Positions 44,188 to 52,707 of a DNA stretch of 64,000 nucleotides are shown here, piece by piece; positions within the stretch are counted from its first letter, which is position 1; each line of letters starts with the position of its first letter. Under the pieces are notes generated by a model. That model saw only the letters and a list, made by a program, of their open reading frames with translations. It did no database searches and was not told the origin of the DNA. The DNA is from Bacteroidales bacterium (GTDB lineage Bacteria > Bacteroidota > Bacteroidia > Bacteroidales > GCA-2711565): assembly GCA_028280405.1 (NCBI GenBank), contig JANQLW010000033.1, positions 1-64,000 of the forward strand, read 5' to 3'. The position numbers and the translations under genes are program-made.

Positions 44188-44555
44188 TGTTTTTCAGCTA
44201 CTTTTTAAAGAAAAAATCAGGAGCATTTATTTTGAATGTCAAATTTGTCTGAAAATTATCTTCAGATAATTATTTGCTAATTAAAGTAGAAAATATATGA
44301 AAAGAAATGAAACTAATTTAATATTCTGGGGAAACTTAAAATGGAAACTTCACAGTTTATTTATAAAATTATTTTGTGTTTATTACTAAAAGAAATTCTT
44401 GATTTTAAGATACGGTTCTTTAAAGATATTTCAAAAATATTTGAACTAAATAGAATGAAGTATTTTATTTGAGTTTCCATTTTTGAATTTGAAAAACGGA
44501 AGCTTGTAGTTTAAAAATTTATCGAAAATATTATTGGTTTAAATGGATAAAAAAC
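44188..44555. other. AT-rich intergenic region
   Basis: This 368-bp gap has no convincing gene. A 30-codon frame starts at about 44297 but has no conserved features. A 12-bp inverted repeat (AAAATGGAAACT and AGTTTCCATTTT) is present with about 120 bp between arms. Confidence 0.5.
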
Positions 44556-44972
44556 TTATACCTTTTTCAGGTTTAAAAAATATTTTGATCCCGATAAAAT
44601 TAATGCAGTTCCGATGCCAATATAGATGATTGCTAAATATGGTTTAGGGATAGGAGACATTCTCAAATAAATTCCCATGGTCATCATAATTATCACAATC
44701 AGGTAGCTTTTCCACGACATGAATCCAAAAATGCATGGTTTTTTTGGCTTCTCCGCAATTCTTTTCAAATTCTTGGATACAATCTTTGAAAACCCGAAAA
44801 AATGGATGAGAAAGGCTAAAATCAAGCCGGAAGTGATTAAAATGATCAGATTAAAGGTTTTTTCGTTCAGTAACCAGTGATATGCCAACCTGTTTAGAAA
44901 GGCTCCTACTATTACCCACATGAGGCCGGCTATTAAAAGTAATATGAATTTTGGTGCTGACGGCTTTTTCAT
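44556..44972 (-). CDS. Small four-helix membrane protein of unknown function
   Basis: The 138-residue protein has four hydrophobic segments (about 8-25, 38-58, 88-105 and 113-130) separated by a short Lys-rich loop (RIAEKPKKP). It starts MKKPSAPKFILLLIAGLMW. I recognise no family. Proteins of this size next to heme genes can be accessory membrane proteins, but the 87-bp gap with an inverted repeat separates it from the hemG operon. Confidence 0.7.
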   Translation of the reverse strand: MKKPSAPKFILLLIAGLMWVIVGAFLNRLAYHWLLNEKTFNLIILITSGLILAFLIHFFGFSKIVSKNLKRIAEKPKKPCIFGFMSWKSYLIVIIMMTMGIYLRMSPIPKPYLAIIYIGIGTALILSGSKYFLNLKKV

Positions 44973-45002
44973 CTGTTTATAATTTTATTTTTTATTTGTC
45001 AG

Positions 45003-45063
45003 ATGGAACATCCATGCTATCATCATTCCTTTGTGTGAGAATTTACTCTCATGGATGTTTCAT
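45003..45063 (-). terminator. Inverted repeat at the end of the heme operon
   Basis: ATGGAACATCCATG (45003-45016) pairs with CATGGATGTTTCAT (45050-45063), 13 of 14 positions plus a G-T, with a 33-nt loop. It overlaps the hemG stop codon, so it may form a terminator or 3'-end stem. There is no strong T-tract. Confidence 0.45.
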
Positions 45064-46409
45064 TTATTTGAAATGATTTTATTTGCAATCTGATTAGCTT
45101 GTTTTACACGGTCGGCAAGGCCTACTCCATCTTTTATACTTCCTGCAAGATAAAAACCTTTATGTTTATTTTCCAATAAATTTATGGCTTCCAGGCGTTC
45201 TTTTGAGTCGGCTCCATATTGAGCAATGGCTTTTTCATAGGTATTGGTTTCATAAAGGTTAGGCTTGAATTCTTTCAATCCCATCATTGTTTTCATTTCC
45301 TTGGCAATTATAGCCTTCAACTCTTCACCTTCTTTATTGGCTAATTCTTTCTTTCTGGTCCCACCTGTGAAAATTGTAAGCAAAGCGCCGTCTTTCGGTG
45401 CTCTGCCTTGGAATAGTGTTGAGAGAAATAATATTCCGAGAATGTCTCTGTTTTCCTTGAAAGGAACCAGTCCGCCGAAAGCGTCTAAAGGAATCCCTTC
45501 CCACTTATTAAAGCCTAAAGTAACCTCAGTAACCTTGGCATAAAGTAAATTATCTATGGCTTCAGTTTCTTGTTTCATGATAAATGGAAATACTTCATAA
45601 ATATTTCCTGCATTAATTGTACTTACCAGGTGGGTAAATTCATTTTTATAATCTCTGATGTGGAAATAGTTATTATGTCTTAAAGCATCTATATTCGAAC
45701 AGTTTAAAACAATGTTTTCTTCGCCGACCTCCTTCTTTAAAGCATTGATTAAATTTATTAACCCACCCTTAAAAGAAAATATTTCCCGGCTAGCTTTCTG
45801 CTCATCAGGAGTTTTATGAGTTTTCCTTTTTTTTATGGCACCTTTTATAAAACTTCCATAATCCTGTTCCAAATTATAGAGTTTCGGCAGGGCATATTTA
45901 GGAACTATATAAGCAGGATCTCCCGCATAGATTCCCAGGATAAAAGGATCTATTGCATAGTCCAGGAAGGATTTTCCTAATCTTCTTTTTACCAAATCTG
46001 CTAATGATTCATGTGGATCATTTCCTTTTTTTCGCCAGGGTTCTCCCAGAACCCTCAATTTATCGGAAAAGGAAAATAATGGAGTTTTAATTGCTGAAAA
46101 TAAACCTGAAGGCAATGCTTCCCATTTGTTCCCTTTCCATATCAATCTTTTCGCTGAAGCATGATCGGCTTTCTCCAATTCACATTTATCTGCCAGATCT
46201 TCAAATAGGTTGGCGATTTCCGGTGTTGACATCACTCCGCTATTAGGACCGGTTTCATAAACAAAACCATTTTTTTGTTTTGTGTTGATCACTCCGCCGA
46301 TATGATTGCTTTTCTCAAAAACCGTAAAAGAAATACCTGCTTTTTTCAGATAATAAGCTATGGAAAGCCCTGTAATTCCTGCTCCGACTATGGCAACCTT
46401 TTTTTCCAT
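45060..46409 (-). CDS. hemG: Protoporphyrinogen oxidase (HemY/HemG type, FAD)
   Basis: The 449-residue flavoprotein oxidises protoporphyrinogen IX to protoporphyrin IX. It has the FAD-binding motif VAIVGAGITGLSIAYYLKKAG (residues 5-25, GxGxxG), a second signature YETGPNSGVMSTPEI and the C-terminal FAD motif FYLAGSIKDGVGLADRVKQA. Overall it matches the oxygen-dependent or FAD-linked HemY family more than the flavodoxin-like HemG of E. coli; the gene symbol is used for the function. It follows hemN by 2 bp as the last gene of a leftward operon with a TonB receptor and an MFS importer. Confidence 0.9.
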   Translation of the reverse strand: MEKKVAIVGAGITGLSIAYYLKKAGISFTVFEKSNHIGGVINTKQKNGFVYETGPNSGVMSTPEIANLFEDLADKCELEKADHASAKRLIWKGNKWEALPSGLFSAIKTPLFSFSDKLRVLGEPWRKKGNDPHESLADLVKRRLGKSFLDYAIDPFILGIYAGDPAYIVPKYALPKLYNLEQDYGSFIKGAIKKRKTHKTPDEQKASREIFSFKGGLINLINALKKEVGEENIVLNCSNIDALRHNNYFHIRDYKNEFTHLVSTINAGNIYEVFPFIMKQETEAIDNLLYAKVTEVTLGFNKWEGIPLDAFGGLVPFKENRDILGILFLSTLFQGRAPKDGALLTIFTGGTRKKELANKEGEELKAIIAKEMKTMMGLKEFKPNLYETNTYEKAIAQYGADSKERLEAINLLENKHKGFYLAGSIKDGVGLADRVKQANQIANKIISNK

Positions 46410-46411
46410 GA

Positions 46412-47785
46412 TTATAAAGCTTTTGAGAAATTTTTATCTGTATTTTTTAGTTTCGGGTCAAATAGAGCTGCTATGTTTCTCATAAAGAATTTACCACTTT
46501 CAGTAATCAGAATATTTTCATTCACAAATTTTATGGAACCTTCTTCTTCAAAAGCTGCTAATAATTGGGGTTCAAAAGCTGATATTTTCTTTATATCATA
46601 CACAGAAACCTTGTGTTTTAAAGCTAATTGGTTCCAGTCAAGATATTGGTTACACATTAATTGATTGATAATATCTCTGGTAATTTTTTCTTCTTTAGTT
46701 AAAAAATGAACTTTTTCAATTGGGATTTTTCCATTGTGAATCGCTTGCTTATAAATATTCAGGTCTTTAGTGCTTTGAAGATAGGCTCCTTCCAGCTGAC
46801 TGATACCGCTTACGCCTAATGCATAAACCTGTCCGGTGGTTTCCCTTGTACAATATCCCTGAAAGTTTCTGTGTAAGCTTCTGTTATTTAATGCAATGCT
46901 TAATTCATCATTTTCTTTCGCAAAATGATCCAGCCCAATGGATTTATAACCGGCTTGTCCTAAAACATCATAAGCTATTTCGAAGAGCCTTACTTTTTCT
47001 TCCGCATTAGGTAGCCCCAATTTTTCCAGTTGTAATTGCGCCTTTTTAAACCAGGGTACATGTGCATAGGAAAATGTTACTAACCTGTCAGGTTGAATCA
47101 GTGCTGCTTGTATCATTGTTTCCCTGAATGAGTCTTTTGTTTGAAGCGGAAGCCCATAGATGAAATCCAGATTTACTGAGATATTCCGGGATTTTAAATA
47201 ATCACGCATTTCCTTAACCGGAATGATTGCCGGATCTCTATTAATTGCTTTTAGTACATCCTCCTCAAAATCCTGAATTCCCAGGCTTAATCTGTTGAAG
47301 CCTGCCTCTATTAAACCTTCTGCATATTCAAAAGTTAAATGTCCCGGGTGACATTCTATAGCTATTTCAGGATTATTAATGAATGTAAAATGCTCATGAA
47401 AGAGGCTCATTATTTCCTGAACATGTTGCAGAGGAAGATAATTAGGCGTTCCTCCGCCCCAATGAATTTGGGATACCTTTCTGTTTGGATCCAAATTTGA
47501 CTTTAAGATGAAAAGTTCCTTTTTAATTGTATTTACATATTCTTTGATCAAATCCTCATCTTTGCTGATGTGGGTGTTACATCCACAATAAAAGCAGAGT
47601 TTCGAACAAAACGGGATATGTAAATAAAAGGAAATGTTTTGAGGATCATCGTCATTAGATTGTTTTAAGGCCTCAATACAATCCTTTTCTTCAAACTGAT
47701 CCGTGAAAAAGTTAGCCGGAGGATAACTGGTATACCTGGGAATAGGAACATTATATTTATTTAAAAGTTCAGTTGGAGTTTTCAT
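46412..47785 (-). CDS. hemN: Oxygen-independent coproporphyrinogen III oxidase (radical SAM)
   Basis: The 457-residue radical-SAM enzyme decarboxylates coproporphyrinogen III to protoporphyrinogen IX. The Fe-S motif is CSKLCFYC (Cys60, Cys64, Cys67), with IHWGGGTPNYL, SLGIQDFEEDVLKAINR and PDRLVTFSYAHVPWF as HemN signatures. The YTSYPPANFF N-terminal motif supports true HemN rather than HemW. Length is normal. It lies between the MFS gene (29 bp) and hemG (2 bp) in one transcript and provides HemG's substrate. Confidence 0.96.
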   Translation of the reverse strand: MKTPTELLNKYNVPIPRYTSYPPANFFTDQFEEKDCIEALKQSNDDDPQNISFYLHIPFCSKLCFYCGCNTHISKDEDLIKEYVNTIKKELFILKSNLDPNRKVSQIHWGGGTPNYLPLQHVQEIMSLFHEHFTFINNPEIAIECHPGHLTFEYAEGLIEAGFNRLSLGIQDFEEDVLKAINRDPAIIPVKEMRDYLKSRNISVNLDFIYGLPLQTKDSFRETMIQAALIQPDRLVTFSYAHVPWFKKAQLQLEKLGLPNAEEKVRLFEIAYDVLGQAGYKSIGLDHFAKENDELSIALNNRSLHRNFQGYCTRETTGQVYALGVSGISQLEGAYLQSTKDLNIYKQAIHNGKIPIEKVHFLTKEEKITRDIINQLMCNQYLDWNQLALKHKVSVYDIKKISAFEPQLLAAFEEEGSIKFVNENILITESGKFFMRNIAALFDPKLKNTDKNFSKAL

Positions 47786-47814
47786 TATCTTGGTGCCTGG
47801 AGTTTATCCTGATA

Positions 47815-49029
47815 TTATGTCGTTTTTATCATTTCTTTTTTTTCTCTGTAAAGATAGGGGATTAGTAAAAACACGAGCAGACAAACAAAAGTTTCTGTTA
47901 AAAATAAACCATTGTAACCAAACAAATCTGCTATTTTCCCACTTCCAATAACAACCAGGATTCCACTTAAATGTGTGATCACAATTTGAATGGTAAAATC
48001 GGTTCCTTCTCTGCCCGGCCTTACATTATCCATAGAAATGGTGTATATAATTACTGAACACATTCCGTAAGTGGCCCAGATTAAAAGCATGCCTATAATT
48101 ATCATGGTTCTGTCCGGATCAGCTTGTGTCAGATAGTAGAAGTAAGAAGCTGAAATGATTGCAAAAAGAATAAAGAGTTGTAAACTTCTGAGTTTTTTGA
48201 TACGTTTTACAATATAACCAGCAATTAAGGCTGCTCCTGCACCTGATGCGGCACCATAAATCCCTTTTAATAGTCCGATCTCACTTTTCGTATATTTTAA
48301 ATCAACCATCCATGGTGCAGACATGGAAAGTATTCCTGTGATCCCTGAATAAAAAATGGCCAAGAGGATAATCCTTCTTAAATTTTCTTTGGCTGTAAAA
48401 AACCGCCAAATATCAGAAACCTGAATCGGGGGACTTGGCTTTCTTTCAGGAATATCTTTTTTTCCTTTATAAAATATGACCGGAATAATAGCCAGAAGGA
48501 CAAACCCTGCCAGGCAAGCTAATAACGGCTGCCATCCCATATCATCATAAATCATTAAAAGCACCCCACTTCCTGTAAGTGTTCCTAAAAAACTTCCGGC
48601 AGATTGCATACTGTTACCTATACTTCGCTCTTTTTTCCTTAAAATTAGAATGGCAAAGGCATCTGTTGCTATATCTTGCGTGGCTGAAGCAGTAATGGCT
48701 ATAACCATCAGGGTTATCACTAATTTGAAATTTATATCCAGGCTTAAAAAGCTGATGCTAAAAATAACGATAGCATAAAAAATTTCAGAAAAGATAATCC
48801 ACTTTCTGTGCCCGTGAATCGTAGCTCCTGTTTTGTCGACGAAAGGTGCCCATAGAAATTTAATAATCCATGGTAATTTAATCAGTTGTAAAAATCCGAT
48901 TGAAGTTAAAGAGTATTGTTCACCACGCAATAAAACGGGCATAACCGTTGAGAAAAAACTCATTGGTATGGATTGAGCAAGATACAGGCTAAGCAGTGTG
49001 CCATATTTACTGCCGGAAGTTTTCCACAT
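47815..49029 (-). CDS. RhtX/AmpG-like MFS importer
   Basis: The 404-residue protein has 12 hydrophobic helices and MFS signatures LYLAQSIPMSFFSTVMPVLL and WIIKFLWAPFVDK, the pattern of the AmpG/RhtX-FptX group. This group includes AmpG (muropeptides) and RhtX/FptX (ferric siderophores). Sitting 6 bp after a TonB receptor and just before hemN-hemG, it likely imports a siderophore or a porphyrin from the periplasm. The substrate is inferred from context only. It ends in a basic cytoplasmic tail. Confidence 0.85.
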   Translation of the reverse strand: MWKTSGSKYGTLLSLYLAQSIPMSFFSTVMPVLLRGEQYSLTSIGFLQLIKLPWIIKFLWAPFVDKTGATIHGHRKWIIFSEIFYAIVIFSISFLSLDINFKLVITLMVIAITASATQDIATDAFAILILRKKERSIGNSMQSAGSFLGTLTGSGVLLMIYDDMGWQPLLACLAGFVLLAIIPVIFYKGKKDIPERKPSPPIQVSDIWRFFTAKENLRRIILLAIFYSGITGILSMSAPWMVDLKYTKSEIGLLKGIYGAASGAGAALIAGYIVKRIKKLRSLQLFILFAIISASYFYYLTQADPDRTMIIIGMLLIWATYGMCSVIIYTISMDNVRPGREGTDFTIQIVITHLSGILVVIGSGKIADLFGYNGLFLTETFVCLLVFLLIPYLYREKKEMIKTT

Positions 49030-49035
49030 ATAAGT

Positions 49036-51135
49036 TTAGAATTTAAATTTTGCAAATACTCCGAATTGTGCAGGTTTACCAAGCTGAACAAATGGAGCAC
49101 TCGTAACAAAATAGAAAACGTTATAATCTACATCCATGATATTTTTGGCCCATAAACCAAAATCAAAAGTATCATTTTCAAATGTTAGTTTAGCATTCAA
49201 TAAACCATAATTTTTTTGGAATGCCGTATTTTCTTCATTCCAGAAAATTTTACCAAAGTGCTGGTAATTTACATTTAAATGAGCTTTGTCAATAAATCCA
49301 CCATTAATGAATACCGTATAATTTGTACCTGTACTTAATGTGTATCTCGGGGTATTTGGTGCAAAGTTATTATTAAGTACAGCTTCTTGGGAATTAGTAT
49401 ACTCTAAGAATTTTACTTTGTTATATCCAAAGTTTGTCCATATTTGCCAGTTATCATTGATATAACCATTAATTTCCAATTCAATTCCCCAACTTCTGGA
49501 TTTAGCAGCATTATCAACATAGCTGCCTAAACTACTAGGTACACTCTGGCTAACTTGTTGATCAGTTATTTCTATTGTAAAGAAAGTAAAATTAGCTACT
49601 AATTTATTGTTGAGCCAAGTAGTTTTGGCTCCAATTTCCCAATTTGTACTTTTTTCAGGATCAAAGGTTCTGGCATCATCACTTTCAAACGAAGAATTAA
49701 ATCCTCCTGCTTTAAAGCCTTTAGTTATAGCCCCATAAAATGTGAAATAATCACATGGTAAATATGAAATAGTGAATTTAGGTGTAAACTGGTTAAAGTT
49801 TAAATCACTGTTAAATCCAGGCTGTAATGCATCATTCCCATTTACAGTTTTAACATAAGTATATTCTAAATCTGCTGATTCATAATCAATTCTTGCACCT
49901 GCAGTAAAACTAAAATTTCCAATAGGATAGGATGCTTGTCCGTAAGCAGCAGCTCCAAGAGTAGGCTGGTTATATGACTTAACATATGAATAAGAAGTAA
50001 AAGGTTTTCCTGCTAGCCATGCATCATGAAAATTAACATTTACATTTTTATCAGTTGATTGCTTGAAATACATCATTCCCAGCAACCATTTAAGTTTTGA
50101 TTTTGCTACGGAGTGAATGTTGAATTCCTGATAAAAAGTATGGTGAACTCTGTCTTGTGCAATCGAAAATACATCTGCAGGAGAAAAATCCTGATCCAGT
50201 ATAAATAGGTCATCTAAGAACTGGTAACTGGTAGCAGAGGTTACAACTATATTTTTACCTTCATATTTCAGGTTTAATCCGATAGAAAGCAGATCTCTGT
50301 CGTAAGAGCTTGGTCTGTTATAATTAACCGGACTAACAACCTGAGTAGCATTGTCAAATTTTCCGTAAGGATACCCTAATTGCTTGTTTCTCTCAAAGTC
50401 AGTATTGAAAGTAGCTTTAAAGTTATTATTGGGACGATAAGCTATTTTTATTCTTCCTGAATAGGTATTGTATTTGTCAGCTTTGTTTCCGGTTGATATA
50501 TTATCGAAAAAACCATCGCTATGAGAATATCCTGCATTGAATACCGTATAGAATTTCTTGCTAATTGGCTGATTGACATGCAGTACTGTTTTGGATGTAT
50601 TGTAGTTCCCGTATTCTGATTTTATATATCCTGAAAAATCAGCAGAAGGATCCTGAGTATATATTTTAATGAGGCCACCCATGGTATTTCTACCATATAA
50701 TGTTCCTTGCGGACCTCTTAAAATCTCTATATTCGCAATATTCATAAAATCGAAATTAAAGCTTCCTTTTTCGAGATAAGGAATATTGTCAACATAAAGG
50801 CCTACAGATGGAGAAGCATCTCTTCTCAATCCCATGCCCCGCATGAATACCGGAGGAGAAAGCTTTGATCCATAGTCCATAATAAAAAAGTTGGGAATAC
50901 GCGCACTGATATCAGCGAGGGTATTTATATTTTCATTTTCAATTTTTTTCACTTCAATTAAAGATGCTGATATTGGTGTTTCCTGTAGTTTACTTTCAAC
51001 CTTATCAGCCGTAATAACAACCTCTGTTAAATCAACAGATTTTTTGTTTTGACTCTTCTTTTTATCCTTTGTTTCCTGAGCAATGCTTAAAAATGGTAAT
51101 AAAAAGAAAGCCAATAAAATAGTATATGTTTTCAT
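49036..51135 (-). CDS. TonB-dependent receptor (siderophore/porphyrin type)
   Basis: The 699-residue protein has a signal peptide (1-19), a TonB-box-like stretch (DLTEVVITADKVE), a plug domain with VFMRGMGLRRDAS and NIEILRGPQGTLYGRNTMGG, and a barrel ending FGVFAKFKF, the usual C-terminal aromatic residue. It lacks the carboxypeptidase-like domain seen in the receptor at 3419 and is closer to FecA/FptA-type receptors. It starts a leftward operon with an RhtX-like MFS transporter, hemN and hemG. A GATTAG-N5-CTAATC palindrome lies 26 bp before its start. Confidence 0.9.
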   Translation of the reverse strand: MKTYTILLAFFLLPFLSIAQETKDKKKSQNKKSVDLTEVVITADKVESKLQETPISASLIEVKKIENENINTLADISARIPNFFIMDYGSKLSPPVFMRGMGLRRDASPSVGLYVDNIPYLEKGSFNFDFMNIANIEILRGPQGTLYGRNTMGGLIKIYTQDPSADFSGYIKSEYGNYNTSKTVLHVNQPISKKFYTVFNAGYSHSDGFFDNISTGNKADKYNTYSGRIKIAYRPNNNFKATFNTDFERNKQLGYPYGKFDNATQVVSPVNYNRPSSYDRDLLSIGLNLKYEGKNIVVTSATSYQFLDDLFILDQDFSPADVFSIAQDRVHHTFYQEFNIHSVAKSKLKWLLGMMYFKQSTDKNVNVNFHDAWLAGKPFTSYSYVKSYNQPTLGAAAYGQASYPIGNFSFTAGARIDYESADLEYTYVKTVNGNDALQPGFNSDLNFNQFTPKFTISYLPCDYFTFYGAITKGFKAGGFNSSFESDDARTFDPEKSTNWEIGAKTTWLNNKLVANFTFFTIEITDQQVSQSVPSSLGSYVDNAAKSRSWGIELEINGYINDNWQIWTNFGYNKVKFLEYTNSQEAVLNNNFAPNTPRYTLSTGTNYTVFINGGFIDKAHLNVNYQHFGKIFWNEENTAFQKNYGLLNAKLTFENDTFDFGLWAKNIMDVDYNVFYFVTSAPFVQLGKPAQFGVFAKFKF

Positions 51136-51160
51136 TGATTTATTTTAATATTTATTAAAT

Positions 51161-51177
51161 GATTAGAAATACTAATC
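51161..51177. promoter_or_regulatory. Palindromic operator candidate before the TonB receptor gene
   Basis: GATTAGAAATACTAATC is a 17-bp near-perfect palindrome 26 bp upstream of the receptor start. It could be an operator for a Fur- or TetR-like regulator of the heme/siderophore operon. The regulator is unknown. Confidence 0.4.
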
Positions 51178-51301
51178 GGTTTGTAGTAACCATTATATAA
51201 ATAATAGATTAATACAACTAAGCTGTAATAATAATTGTGATTTTAATAATAAAAGACAATGAATAAATCATTGCAAAGTATAATAATAAAAAAGCGTGAA
51301 A

Positions 51302-51667
51302 TTAAGCCTGTGGCGGAGGGCGGGAGTAACTTGCTCCGGCGAACAAACAGGAGTAAGTATGCTTTAAATTACAATGTCGAATTGTAGTCAATAAGCGCAA
51401 ACTAAAACAGTCTTCGACTTGTAAGCTTTCACTGGTTTGAGTTTTTTTATCTGATAAATAATCAAGAATATCAATCTGAGAATTATCATGCTCTGAATCT
51501 GAAATATTAGATTCTTCCTCAAGAATAATTTGGTGTTCATCTTGAGCAATTTCTTCAGATTTCGGATATCCAATATTAATAAATAAGAATATGAGGTATA
51601 GCACAGAAGAAACCCCTGAGGAAATAAGCATAAACGGAAGTTGCAGATTCACGATACCTTCAAACAT
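51302..51667 (-). CDS. Possible small membrane protein, unknown
   Basis: The 121-residue frame has one hydrophobic segment (about 13-33) followed by a Glu/Ser/Asp-rich linker. Its last ~20 residues run through a GC-rich repeat (51302-51345, with a GCCTGTGGCGGAGGGCGGG core), which suggests an altered or truncated 3' end. A perfect TATATTTG box with an ATTG -33 element 19 nt away lies just upstream (51689-51719), which supports transcription. I do not recognise the family, and it could be a degraded gene. Confidence 0.45.
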   Translation of the reverse strand: MFEGIVNLQLPFMLISSGVSSVLYLIFLFINIGYPKSEEIAQDEHQIILEEESNISDSEHDNSQIDILDYLSDKKTQTSESLQVEDCFSLRLLTTIRHCNLKHTYSCLFAGASYSRPPPQA

Positions 51668-51688
51668 ATTCTTTATCTAGTGTCAGAG

Positions 51689-51719
51689 CAAATATAACAA
51701 ATATTAATGTTAGGACAAT
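51689..51719 (-). promoter_or_regulatory. Promoter of the small membrane protein gene
   Basis: The minus strand reads ATTG (51716-51719), 19 nt, TATATTTG (51689-51696). The start codon is at 51667. The inverted repeat TAACAAATAT/ATATTTGTTA (51695-51704 with 51723-51732) overlaps the box and may be an operator. Confidence 0.55.
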
Positions 51720-51921
51720 ATGATATTTGTTATTTCGGCACAAAACTACCGAAATTATTTTTTTGATCAAATGAAAATGAAATTTTTTTGTTTACTTATT
51801 CACATTTAATGTAATAATTTATCGCGTTTATTAACATACAAGTAAGGATTGAGTGATTTTATAAAGTAGACATTTTAACGTAAGAGGTATTAATAAATAT
51901 AAGTCATTAAAAGTTATTAAT

Positions 51922-52491
51922 ATGTCTGATAAATTATTTAATGGATTCCGCAAGTCGAGTATAAGGTTAAGGAGATGGAACTATAATTGGCATGGTAAAT
52001 ATTTTGTTACTATTTGTACGTTAGGTATGACAGAATATTTTGGAGAAGTTAGGAATGGGAAAATGAGCTTGAATAATTCAGGGAAAATTGCAAAGGATAT
52101 TTGGATGAAAACTCCCGAGCATTATTCTTATGTTCAATTAGATGAATTTATAGTAATGCCAAATCATATTCATGGAATCATAATCTTGAAAAATTTCAAT
52201 TATGATAAAGATTTTTGTAAAGATGCGATTTATCGCGTCTGCATTAACGAAGAAGAATTAAATAGAAAAAATGGAGGTGGCATTTGTGGACAAAATAATC
52301 CGATGTTAAATCATAATTTATCAAGGATTATAAGATGGTATAAAGGAAGAGTCACATTTGAAATCAGAAAGAAATGTAAAGAATTTGAATGGCAATCCCG
52401 GTTTTATGAAAAAATTATTCGAAATGAAAAAGCTTTAAAATTGATAAGGAATTATATTAAAACGAATCCTAAACGTTATGAGGATAAATAA
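51922..52491 (+). CDS. Second RAYT (REP-associated tyrosine transposase)
   Basis: The 189-residue protein belongs to the Y1_Tnp family. The HUH motif is MPNHIHGIIIL (His82 and His84), and the region RIIRWYKGRVTFEIRK carries the candidate nucleophile Tyr. The ending KIIRNEKALKLIRNYIKTNP is typical of RAYTs. Residues 101-107 (DAIYRVC) are encoded by a copy of the element's own REP palindrome (52221-52240), inserted in frame; most relatives would not contain this. REP copies lie downstream. It differs strongly from the RAYT at 20682 and uses another REP family. Confidence 0.85.
   Translation: MSDKLFNGFRKSSIRLRRWNYNWHGKYFVTICTLGMTEYFGEVRNGKMSLNNSGKIAKDIWMKTPEHYSYVQLDEFIVMPNHIHGIIILKNFNYDKDFCKDAIYRVCINEEELNRKNGGGICGQNNPMLNHNLSRIIRWYKGRVTFEIRKKCKEFEWQSRFYEKIIRNEKALKLIRNYIKTNPKRYEDK
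52221..52240. repeat. REP palindrome inside the RAYT coding sequence
   Basis: AGATGCGATTTATCGCGTCT differs by one base from the intergenic REP unit AGACGCGATTTATCGCGTCT (52520-52539). It is read in frame as DAIYRVC. Confidence 0.9.
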
Positions 52492-52514
52492 AATAATTAT
52501 ATAAATTAAAAATT

Positions 52515-52637
52515 TGTATAGACGCGATTTATCGCGTCTGAATAGAACCATGATTTATGACAAAGAAGATGTGATAAATCGTATCTATATGTTTTGTGAC
52601 TTATGAAAAAAAGACGCGATAAATCGCGTCTATACAA
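52515..52637. repeat. REP array after the second RAYT
   Basis: Three units occur: 52520-52539 (AGACGCGATTTATCGCGTCT), a degenerate one at 52567-52586, and 52612-52631 (AGACGCGATAAATCGCGTCT). The outer two extend to a perfect 25-26-bp inverted pair with TTGTAT/ATACAA ends, forming a BIME-like unit. Similar 20-bp palindromes are widely seen in Bacteroidota genomes. No gene lies between 52492 and 52707. Confidence 0.9.
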
Positions 52638-52707
52638 TAAATGATTCTGGGTTAATGATAAATTTATTTGTATAAATCCATTGTACCCTTATTGTCAGAA
52701 TTCTATA

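Noticed and set aside
44297-44389. A 30-codon frame in the gap after pepE
   Set aside because: No conserved motif, poor context, and AT-rich composition make a real gene unlikely.
47082-47094. AACCTGTCAGGTT, the RAYT palindrome, inside hemN
   Set aside because: It encodes the conserved HemN residues QPDRLV in the correct frame, so selection on the protein explains it. A single unpaired copy is not evidence of a REP insertion.
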